Of a DNA stretch of 64,000 nucleotides, positions 20,885 through 31,536 are shown piece by piece (the stretch's first letter is position 1; the number at the start of each line of letters is the position of its first letter). The notes beneath the pieces are model-generated. The model worked only from the letters and a program-made list of their open reading frames with translations, was not told the origin of the DNA and searched no databases. Both the position numbers and the translations under genes were made by a program. Source of the DNA: Cordilura impudica (taxonomy: Eukaryota > Arthropoda > Insecta > Diptera > Scathophagidae); the NCBI GenBank assembly GCA_963682025.1, contig OY821517.1, forward strand, positions 53,588,662 through 53,652,661, given 5' to 3'.

Positions 20885-23739
20885 CAGTTGTGAGCATAAA
20901 TATGCAACGCTGGCTTATACGACCTTTCAATGCATCTGTTGCAAAACAACGGTAACCATTTAATTTTTTTTTTTTTTTTTTTTTTGGTTATTTAAATATT
21001 TTATTAACAGCAAATTATTATTGCTTTCCAAGTAAAAGTTTCCTAATTTTCAGTTTTAAATGAAAAAAAAAATTAAATTTTAATTTTAATTTAGTTTTTA
21101 AACTTAAAATTTTAATTTTAGTTTAATTTTTAAATTTAAAATTAAAAATAAAAAAATAAAATTTAAAAATTAAAAATTAAAAATTAAAAATTAATAATTA
21201 AAAATTAAAGATTAAAAATTAAAAATTAAAAATTAAAAATTAAAAATTAAAAATTAAAAATTAAAAATTAAAAATTAAAGATCAAAAATTAAAAATTAAA
21301 AATTAAAAATTAAAAATTAAAAATTAAAAATTAAAAATTAAAAATTAAAAATTAAAAATTAAAAATTAAAAATTAAAAATTAAAAATTAAAAATTAAAAA
21401 TTAAAAATTAAAAATTAAAAATTAAAAATTAAAAATTAAAAATTAAAAATTAAAAATTAAAAATTAAAAATTAAAAATTAAAAATTAAAAATTAAAAATT
21501 AAAAATTAAAAACTAAAATTAAAAATTAAAAATTAAAAATTAAAAATTAAAAATTAAAAATTAAAATTAAAAATTAAAAATTAAAAATTAAAAACTAAAA
21601 ATTAAAAATTAAAAATTAAAAATTAAAAATTAAAAATTAAAAATTAAAAATTAAAAATTAAAAATTAAAAATTAAAAATTAAAAATTAAAAATTAAAAAT
21701 TAAAAATTAAAAATTAAAAATTAAAAATTAAAAATTAAAAATTAAAAATTAAAAATTAAAAATTAAAAATTAAAAATTAAAAATTAAAAATTAAAAATTA
21801 AAAATTAAAAATTAAAAATTAAAAATTAAAAATTAAAAATTAAAAATTAAAAATTAAAAATTAAAAATTAAAAATTAAAAATTAAAAATTAAAAATTAAA
21901 AATTAAAAATTAAAAATTAAAAATTAAAAATTAAAAATTAAAAATTAAAAATTAAAAATTAAAAATTAAAAATTAAAAATTAAAAATTAAAAATTAAAAA
22001 TTAAAAATTAAAAATTAAAAATTAAAAATTAAAAATTAAAAATTAAAAATTAAAAATTAAAAATTAAAAATTAAAAATTAAAAATTAAAAATTAAAAATT
22101 AAAAATTAAAAATTAAAAATTAAAAATTAAAAATTAAAAATTAAAAATTAAAAATTAAAAATTAAAAATTAAAAATTAAAAATTAAAAATTAAAAATTAA
22201 AAATTAAAAATTAAAAATTAAAAATTAAAAATTAAAAATTAAAAATTAAAAATTAAAAATTAAAAATTAAGAATTAAAAATTAAAAATTAAAAATTAAAA
22301 ATTAAAAATTAAAAATTAAAAATAAAAAATTAAAAATTAAAAATTAAAAATTAAAAATTAAAAATTAAAAATTAAAAATTAAAAATTAAAAATTAAAAAT
22401 TAAAAATTAAAAATTAAAAATTTAAAATTAAAAATTAAAAATTAAAAATTAAAAATTAAAAATTAAAAATTAAAAATTAAAAATTAAAAATTAAAAATTA
22501 AAAATTAAAAATTAAAAATTAAAAATTAAAAATTAAAAATTAAAAATTAAAAATTAAAAATTAAAAATTAAAAATTAAAAATTAAAAATTAAAAATTAAA
22601 AATTAAAAATTAAAAATTAAAAATTAAAAATTAAAAATTAAAAATTAAAAATTAAAAATTAAAAATTAAAAATTAAAAATTAAAAATTAAAAATTAAAAA
22701 TTAAAAATTAAAAATTAAAAATTAAAAATTAAAAATTAAAAATTAAAAATTAAAAATTAAAAATTAAAAATTAAAAATTAAATATTAAAAATTAAAAATT
22801 AAAAATTAAAAATTAAAAATTAAAAATTGAAAATTAAAAATTAAAAATTAAAAAATTAAAAATTAAAAATTAAAAATTAAAAATTAAAAATTAAAAATTA
22901 AAAATTAAAAATTAAAAATTAAAAATTAAAAATTAAAAATTAAAAATTAAAAATTAAAAATTAAAAATTAAAAATTAAAAATTAAAAATTAAAAATTAAA
23001 AATTAAAAATTAAAAGTTAAAAATTAAAAATTAAAAATTGAAAATTAAAAATTAAAAATTAAAAATTAAAAATTAAAATTAAAAATTAAAAATTAAAAAT
23101 TAAAAATTAAACATTAAACATTAAACATTAAACATTAAAAATTAAAAGTTAAAAATTAAAAATTAAAAATTAAAAATTAAAAATTAAAAAATAAAAATTA
23201 AAAATTAAAAAATAAAAATTAAAAATTAAAAATTAAAAATTAAAAATTAATAATTAAAAATTAAAAATTAAAAATTAAAAATTAAAAATTGAAAATTAAA
23301 AATTAAAAATAAAAAATTAAAAATTAAAAATTAAAAATTAATAATTAAAAATTAAAAATTAAAAATTAAAATCTTAAAATTAATTAAATTAAAAATTTTA
23401 AAATTAAAAATATATATTAAAATTTTAAGTTTTTAAATTAAAATGAATTTTTAATTTTGATAATCTTAGATATTTATTATTTTTTATAATTATTAATATT
23501 AATTGTCGTTATAATCAATTAAATTTCCTTAATGCTAAGTACCTTGTACTAATCCTGTACTTTAATTATGTATGTGATTTTATGTCGGATTAAATAAGTA
23601 AATAAATAAATTTAGACATAACTTAAACTAGTTTACAACATCTGTAGATAAAAAAAAAAAAAACAGAAAAACGAGTTGAATTGGATACTGTTATTATCAA
23701 AGAGACTAACTAGCGTTGCTAATTTTTTTCTCGCAACTG
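20885..23739. mobile_element. Tc1/mariner-type non-autonomous element enclosing an AAAAATT satellite
   Basis: The left end is CAGTTGTGAGCATAAATATG followed by CAACGCT. The right end, read on the minus strand, is CAGTTGCGAGAAAAAAATTA followed by GCAACGCT. TA flanks both (20883-20884, 23740-23741). TIRs of about 28 bp with a TA duplication are typical of Tc1/mariner. No transposase is present; the interior is almost all simple repeat. Confidence 0.75.
21155..23370. repeat. (AAAAATT)n microsatellite, about 2.2 kb
   Basis: A 7-bp unit repeats roughly 310 times with only scattered variants, for example CATTAAA at about 23108-23132. Flanking AT-rich palindromic sequence (21060-21150, 23380-23470) looks like degenerate versions of the same unit. 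Confidence 0.97.
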
Positions 23740-23741
23740 TA

Positions 23742-24420
23742 AGTGTTGTATGATATCTTTGGGGTGCACTGGGACACAAAATTGTATAACTTGAGTGTTG
23801 ATTTGTTGCTTAAACTTAATTATTAATCAATTATTTTATTTTTTTTTTTTTTGGAAAAATATCAAATTGTTAATTAATAAAATAAGGATCATTAAAATTT
23901 TTTATCGTTGCTGTCGGTGATGTTATAAGCAACAATTCAATAAATTTTTCAATTATTTAAAATAACTGGTTCTTGCCTTTGTAGCAATCAGCTTCGTTAG
24001 AACATGTGGGGCTGCTTGCTGTTGAATATAAAAGTTTCCTAAAATTTAAATTCTTTTATATTGTTTGATAAATGTAAAATTGTTTATTATTAAGTTTATT
24101 AGCCGTTTGACCGACCCTTTTGTTTTTTTTTTTCATTTTGGTCATTGAAATCAATACAAAATCATAAAAAACCGAAATATTTTATTAATATGCCTTTTAA
24201 CAGTTTCCTTTTTGTTGTTCATTTATGTATTTTTCTTTTGTACTGTCTTTTTTGTTATTGATTTTTATCCTTTAACTGATACAGAGATAATTTGTATGTG
24301 TATGTTTTTGTAGAACATTTATAATACAGAGTATGTCGTTAATAGATGGATTTTTTTATGAGCGAAAGAAAGTTAGATTTTCGTTTCAGAATTTGCTCAT
24401 ATAGAATTGTTATATATGAA
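23742..24420. other. AT-rich intergenic stretch, no gene seen
   Basis: T-rich runs only; no conserved frame. Confidence 0.3.
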
Positions 24421-24423
24421 ACA

Positions 24424-25035
24424 AGTAAGAAAATTATAGTCGATGCAGACCAATTACCATGACCTAGACCACGCGTTTCGACAGGTGGTTTCTGGTCCAA
24501 CTCATTGTTATTCATTTTTTTTTGCCTGCACATATGAAAAAGTTCATATTGGGTACTATATTTACATGCGGACTAGGTTAAAAAATGGACTGATCCGGAC
24601 CATATATGGTAAAATCACTTATTTTTTCCAAAACGATTTAAGTGAGATCGGGAAGCAGCTTCATATGGGCGCTGTGGCTAAGAAATCTCATACAGGGTTT
24701 ATTTATGGACTACCGAAATATTTTATTATTATATATGATTTCAATGGATGTAATGAACACAAAGAAATCAAATTTTACCATGATCTGTATTATAATTTGG
24801 ATCTTATGGCAATGTAAGTCAATCTCATAGGTGTCATATGTATGGGGACTAGGTCTGAACATGGTCATCCTAAGTATGAAAAAGGCTTGTATACCAAATT
24901 TCATAAAAATGTATATAGTTTGATTACAAGGTTTACAACGACACGCAGACGGACATCGCCAAATTGAATCAGAAAGTGATTCGATCGATATAATAAGAGA
25001 TGAGTCTATATCAAATTTTTTTGCTGTGATTTGGC
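24424..25035 (+). mobile_element. Type 2 interspersed repeat, diverged copy
   Basis: ACAAGTAAGAAAATTATAGT, CCACGCGTTTCGAC, AAATGGACTGATCCGGACCA, GAGATCGGGAAGCAGCTTCA and GATTCGATCGATATAAT keep the order of the copy at 6445-7221. The central CGGTCTAGACCG palindrome is eroded and the last 30-40 bases are missing. The ORFs across it are not conserved. Confidence 0.75.
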
Positions 25036-25179
25036 CCCAGCATTAAAGTAAAAATGATAATGAAAATGCAAAAATCTCTACCTGCATTTGCGTTTTCTGT
25101 CAAAATTTGTAATCAAAAATTCTTTGAATCAAAAGTTTAATAAAAGTTACAAACTGAATTAATACGTGATATAAATTTT

Positions 25180-25878
25180 AAAAATGGATCAACAATGGGA
25201 ACAAACTTCAATAGACATTTGTGAGCTTATAGTAAACCACTATTAAAGTGGAAAGCGATGAGAGACATTGTAATACAAGATGCTGAAAACAGACCAGAAA
25301 AAAGCAATTAGAAAAACTTTCTAAAGCTGGTGAGCGGTATTTGGTAAGAAAAATCAAAAATAACACCTTTGTAAGTGCTCCAAAGTCAGAAATAGCTGAC
25401 ACAGATTTGGGAAGAAGAACCAGTACTTCCACTATCCGCAATATGCTACGAAAATTTGGCAGGAAAAAGATGAAGAAAAAACCATTTATATGCAAGGCTT
25501 ATACGGGAAAAAGTTTGCAGTTCTCTAAAGACCAGAGACAAAGCGATTTTCCGTTTCGGCAAAAGGTTTAATTTACTGAAGAGAACAAGTTTAACCTCTT
25601 CGGGTTGGATGGAAGTCCCTACATTTGGAGAAAGCTCAAAACCTAAAACCAGCTTTTAAACATGGAGGAGCCTCAGTGATGGTTTGGGTCGCGTTTTTCG
25701 CAGCAGGACCAGACGTTCCTTATTTTATTAATGGTCCTGTGTGACGACTCGTATTTTTGCCAAGACAATGACCCCTAGCACAAAGCTTACAATGTAAAGT
25801 CCTAGCTTTAGTACAATTGTCTCACGTTATGTAATCATCTGCTCTTAGCCCTGATATTAACCCCATTTATTATTATAT
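25180..25878 (+). pseudogene. Tc1-like transposase remnant, second family
   Basis: Across several frames: VRKIKNNTFVSAPKSEIA, STSTIRNMLRKFGRK, FTEENKFNLFGLDGSPYIW (first Asp replaced by Glu in the usual SDE), KHGGASVMVWVAFFAAGP, CQDNDP (second Asp) and SPDINPI (before the catalytic Glu). This order is that of Tc1 transposases. It ends abruptly at about 25878, exactly where a hAT-like terminal repeat starts, so its C-terminus was probably cut by that insertion. The sequence differs from the copy at 18.4-19.5 kb, so it is a separate family. Confidence 0.75.
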
Positions 25879-26262
25879 GCAGCGATGCCAACATAATTCG
25901 AACAAAAAGCGTAAAACAGTACTTCAAAAAGCGCTAAATTTAAATAAAAACATGCGCTAGTAAGCGCTTGTATTTGATGGTACTATTTAAGTGTATGATA
26001 TATATGGATATTGGGGTGGGTCAATTATTTTTACTCCATGGGTTCATCGCGATTCTGGTACTACGGGCCATAACAAGTGTATTTGCCCAAGGAACCATAC
26101 CTCTAAAATCATTTTCGAGCCTGCCAAAATTTCGATGAAGTCATTTTCATGATATTTTCCATAATACTCATTCAAGTGTAAAAAAATTATTTAAAATAGA
26201 CCAAAATACGCAGTGCCGAAAATTATTTGGGGTACCCATATACGACCTATATCGATTTTATT

Positions 26263-29000
26263 ATTATTATTATTATTATTATATTGTTTTATTGAATTGC
26301 TATCACAACAAGAATAAATCTTATAAATTACAGTGATAGCAAGTAACATTTGTAATATTAACATTAAGTTACAGTAAATTTCGAGATTAATAAAAATAAA
26401 GTAAATTAATCATAAAAATTAACATAATAATGAACATAATAAAGTTGACATTTAACACAGATTCAAACAAAAAATTTTTTAAGTTCCTTTTTGAATAGTA
26501 ATGCGTTGCTTTGTACTTGGATATATGATGGTAAATTGTTCCAAAGACACGTGGTGTAGTTGAAAAATTGTCTAGTAGACATTAGATATTTGTATTTTTG
26601 TGATATCAAATTTCTTCCACGAGGCGATTTTGCAAAAAAAAATTTTGTTAAAAAGATATTCTGCGTTCTTCAGATAAATAATCTTATGCATCATTAAAAG
26701 GCTTTTATATTTTAGTAAATCTTTAAAACTTGTATTATATAACTGGTATGAATATGATGATATACTATCTCGTCTACCTCTGTTGAAAACGTATCTGGCT
26801 ATATTATTATATGTGACCTCGAGGCGATTAAAGTCAATAGTGTCGCAATTTGCAAATATTTCACACCCGTACAGTAGAACTGGTATTAAATAGGGTTTTG
26901 CCAAAAGCATTCTTATTTCAAACGGCGTCGATGATTGCACAGCCCACAAGTTTCTCAACATCCCATGAACTTTACCAGCTGATATATTTATATGGTTAGG
27001 CCAGGAAAGTTCAGCATTAAATGTGATTCCCAAGTTCGATGATGTTTGAACAAAGTCGATTTTTGAGTTGTTAATATGTAGAAAAATATTGTCATTCAGT
27101 CTTTTTTTATTACTTCTTGAAATGAAAACACATTTTGATTTGTCAGGGTTTATACATAAGCCATTTGTACATGTCCATTTATGTATATTATCCAAGTCAC
27201 TATTAATACAGTCAGAACAATGTTGAACATCTTCTATTCTGCTGCTTATGTACAACTGTACGTCATCAGCATACATTTGTACGCCACAGTAATTCAGAAC
27301 CTCAGGCAAATCGTTAATATACATACAAAAGAGCAATGGACCAAGAATGGACCCCTGAGGCACACCGCTGCTTTAGAAGTCACTCCATTTAAAGAAACCA
27401 CTTGTTTACGATTAATAAGGTAAGAGGAAATAAGTTTATTAGCCGAACTTGAGAAATTAAAGATTTTCTCGAGTTTAGTGAGTAGAATCGAGTGATCAAC
27501 AGTATCGAAGGCCTTACTGTGATCTAAAAGCACAAGAAATGATACCATATTCTTATCCAGCTTTGATCTAATTTCTTCCACTACATCGATCAAAACCGTA
27601 ATGCAGCTTCTGTCCCGTGTAAACCCAGATTGTCTATCCGTAAAGAGATGTTGATTCTTTAAATACTCATTCATTTGCCCGTACATAAGATTTTCCATAA
27701 CCTTGGATAAAAATGGTAGTATCGCAATAGGTCGGAAGTCGCTGTTATTCTTTGGAATAGGAATGATTTTTGCTTTTTTCCACATATCAGGAAAAATTGA
27801 TTTTGTTAATATTGTAATAATTAAATACGTAAGAAATGGAAGAAGTTTAGGAACGACAATTTTTAAGAATCTTGGATTAATTTCTTCTAAGCCCACAGCA
27901 TTTGACTTAATTGATGTAATACTTTTAAGAACTTCAGATTGATCCACACATCGAAAATCAAAAGAGTTCTCAATAGGCACAGTATGAATTTTTTCCACAT
28001 CAGAGCCAACAGTGCAAGGATTTCTTTTCCCAATACCTATTTCACGGATCTCTTTCCATTTTCTCTTGCTATCAATAGCTGAAGAGAATTTCTGTCGATA
28101 ATAACTGGATTTTGCAATATATATGCAGTTCACAACTTCCTTTCTAATGGATTTGAATAATGCATGTAACTCAGGCGTTTTAAATTTCTTCCAACGTTTA
28201 TATGCCAAATCTCGTTTATCAATTAAACGTTTTATAATTGAAGTAAACCAAGGAGGCTGTATAGGTTTAAGTGTTTTTGTTTTTTCAGGCACAATTTCAA
28301 AAAATATTGTGAGTAGGTTATTTTGAATGAAAGCAATTTGATCATTAACATTCTCAAGACCATAAATTGAATCCCAATGAACGCAATCAATACGCTGGTT
28401 TAACGCTGTATAGTCAATGCCACGAAAATCTCTACAAGTGTAATGTACATTTTCATTGTTAACATAGGTATGATATATCATAAAAATTAAGTCATGCTTC
28501 GAAAAAACAGAGGCAGAAAATTGATCGTAAAGCAGTATATTGCATTTATGATTAGTAAAGAATACATCAAGTAAACTGTTCGAGCCACTTGGATAATGGG
28601 TTGGAACGATCGTATTAACAGGCAAAAGACCGAGCGTTTGCATGGGCTCTGAAAGTGACTTATCAACTAGCAGGTTACTATTGAAATCACCAGAAATGAT
28701 TACGTCATTGTACAATAAGGACAGAGATTCAATTTTATCAAACAAGTCTTTGGTATCAATAAAGTTATACGGTCGATATACGCAGGCGACAAGAATTTTT
28801 TCTTTATCCTTCGTGTTTAATTCAAGAAATAGAAACTCAATCTCACTAGTAGGCTCTGATCTTAGCTTTACACAACAATTTATCTCCGTTCTCACATAAA
28901 TTGAGACACCACCAGCGTTTGCTATCCTATCAGCACGAAATAGTTTAAATCCCGGCAAATTGAATGAACAAATATAAAACGCATTTTTCGACTTAAATTG
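26263..29000 (-). mobile_element. 5'-truncated non-LTR retrotransposon (jockey/CR1 group)
   Basis: A minus-strand element with an AATAAT-repeat 3' tail at about 26258-26285 and a 5' end inside the endonuclease domain at about 29000. Near-perfect 27-bp inverted (not direct) repeats flank it at 26236-26262 and 29001-29027. Confidence 0.85.
26572..28958 (-). pseudogene. ORF2: partial endonuclease plus reverse transcriptase, one frameshift
   Basis: The ORF at 27294-28958 (554 aa) holds the second half of an AP endonuclease (AGGVSIYVRTE, VYRPYN, VIISGDFN, SKHDLIFMIYH) and RT motifs up to SSYLINRKQVVSLNG, including RPIAILPFLSKVMENLM, SGFTRDRSCITVLIDVV and LLDHSKAFDTVDHSILL. The ORF at 26572-27363 (263 aa) continues with [19 protein letters not shown] and the catalytic YADD ([11 protein letters not shown]), then the thumb. 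The join near 27363 needs a single-base correction, so this copy is almost intact downstream of its truncated 5' end. LLDHSKAF where LLDFSKAF is usual is a minor change. Confidence 0.9.
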
Positions 29001-29027
29001 AATGAAATCGATATAGGTCGTATATGG

Positions 29028-31400
29028 TTTTAAATTCGCCCAGTAGTTTCAGAGATTTCGTGAAGTTTTGAAAAAAAGAACAATTAAAAAAAAAATATTG
29101 TTTGTTCTTTAAAATTCCATTAAAAATAAAAATGCGACAAAAATCACAATCACAGTGCTCTAAAAACATTTAGTTAAACATATTTGGAATTAAATGAGCT
29201 TTATTTCATTATAATCGGTGCACAACTTTTGATTTTGTTCACCATTTACTAAGCAAACTGCATTGATAAAAATCTCGATTTACATACAAAAATAAAAGAT
29301 TTTAATATGTGTGTGTTTGCTACTGTTCCATTTACGTAATAAGTGAGTTATAGTAATTGTTTTTAGGCCACCGATATCAGATTTTTTTTCTATCAGCCAT
29401 AATTTTCAATATATCAATAAAAGAGGATTTTAAAGAAAAATAAAAATTTTTAATCCACAAATATTATAATGTAATTACAACTCATCGAAAAGTTTTCTTT
29501 TATAATATTTTCTGTAACTTAAAAATGCGAGCTGATGTAGAAAAATGCAGATTAGATTTGAAATCAGCGACCTCAAATTAGTAAACCAAAAAAGTTTAAT
29601 TTTGTTCCCTTGTGTAATCCAACTATTCATCTTATCTGGATTCCGATAATAACATATATTTCACTTCTTTGTATTTCCAAGCGATTTTTAAGAAATGCTT
29701 CATTTAGCGTGAACTAGCTAAAATTTGTATTCTACTATAGAATTATCCGTCATATTTCAATTTTCTAGGGCTACTTAAATAATAGTATTTTAGCCGCCAA
29801 TTCAACGGATACCGTTATAAGGTTTAAACTTCACTTTAATTTAAGAAATTGATGACCGATCTCAACATCTCAAATTTATTAACATTTTCCCAGAAAATGT
29901 ATGTGAAATAAATTTATTTCGTTTTTGCTTGAAATCTACCGAATATTAAATAGTCAGCCTTTAAGTTTGTGCCATACATATGTATGCCAGCTAAATTATA
30001 GTCAACCCTTTCTCTGTAAGGATTCTTTTCTATGAACTCAAATAGAAAAAAATTGATGGTTCTGCACTAGCCAATTGTTAAAAATTGGTTCGAAAAGTTG
30101 TTCCTTTTCTTGGCAAAACCCATAAAAAAAATTTACAAAATATTGAAAACGTTAAGTGCCGTTCTGATAAGTTTTTTTTTTTTTTTTTTGGGGGGGGGGG
30201 GGGGGTTTGTTGTTGTTTTGTTAACATCGATGATACAATTTATGATATGATGAAAACTTTTTTAATGTCTTATAAGAAATCAGATTTAATATTAAATTAT
30301 ACACTCGAAAAATTTTGAACTAAAATTGTCAGGGTTGCTTAAAATTATAAAGTCTTTGAATCTTAAAAGTGAGAATTAAGGGAAATTTAATAAACATTTT
30401 TTAGATTAAAAGTTCTGATGGAAAATTGTTATTATATGTATGACATAAAGAAACAACTCAAACTCATATTATTGTATTATTTGTCGTAAACTCAATATTA
30501 ATTACTCATTAGGAACATATCAAAATATTAATTGTAACTCATTTTCTGAACTTTTTTTCAACTTGTACCGTTATTTTTTACTAAGTTAATTTTTTATTAT
30601 CTTTACATTCTTAGTACTAATAAAGCGTTAATCGGTTGTGTTTTATTTTCCACTGCTTACTAAAGCTTACAAAAATTACTTTAAGATTAATTTTAAAAAC
30701 GTAATATCTAAATATTATCAAATAAGCAGTGATACTAATTTTAGCTCCTTTTCAAGACCCATTTTTTTCTATTTAGCGCCTTTTTAAAAAAACGTTAGAT
30801 TGGTGCTTTAGTTTTGCAGTTTAAGTGCTTTTAGCGTCTTTTAAATACAACAGTTTATGTTAAACGAAATTGTATATATTTTATCAGATGTTTTTACTTG
30901 TTTTTGTAGCTGTTCACCCGATGATATGAATATGAAATTAAAGACACATATTTATATTCCTTGTAATTTATTATAACTTTTTTTTTTAACGGGAAATGGT
31001 TATTTTTTTTTAGATGAAGATGAAGGTACAAAATAGTAACATGATAAAAGGATTTAATTGATGTTGTGCTAATTATAAAATACCATCTAATATCTCTACT
31101 AAAATTAGTGCAATAAAAACAAATTTAAAATTATAGTTTTATATAAAAACAATAATGTGGCTTGAAGGTGAAACAAAAATGAACAGTTTTAGTTTCAACA
31201 TGAATAGTTGTAACAAAAAATTTTCACTTTATATTTTTTTTAATTGTTATAAAAAATATCATGAAATACTAAATTATCTCAAATGTACACATAAAAAGTG
31301 TTTTTTAATTAATAATTTTATATTTTTTTAAGCATAAAAGTAGCGTTTTTCGTTTCTTTGTAATTTTGCTTCCTTTAGGGCATTTTGCTTGGAAAATGTT
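29028..31400. other. AT-rich stretch, no gene supported
   Basis: Inner part of the possible hAT shell. It holds a T18-G16 tract at 30172-30205. A 77-aa frame at 30085-30318 runs through that tract and I do not accept it as a gene. Confidence 0.35.
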
Positions 31401-31536
31401 GGCTTCGCTGCAAAGAAGCAAACTACTTGCTATTCTAGGAATCCGGATGTGATGAATAGTTGGTTCATGACCAATGAATTTAATAATGTTTTCTCGTAGG
31501 ACAGAAAATGTCTGTAACTAGTGATTAGGCTGTCAT

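Larger units (their letters stand above)
25880..31410. mobile_element. Possible hAT shell (CAGCG tips), split by a retrotransposon
   Basis: CAGCGATGCCAACAT at 25880 and, on the minus strand at 31410, CAGCGAAGCCAACAT match at 14 of 15 positions and fit hAT tips. Inside each end lies AAAAAGCGCTAAAT or AAAAAGGCGCTAAAT. No 8-bp TSD is visible (ATTATATG versus CAAAGAAG) and no hAT transposase is found, so this is tentative. Confidence 0.4.

Noticed and set aside
30085..30318. 77-aa ORF with poly-Phe and poly-Gly
   Set aside because: Its centre is the T18-G16 homopolymer; the rest has no known motif.
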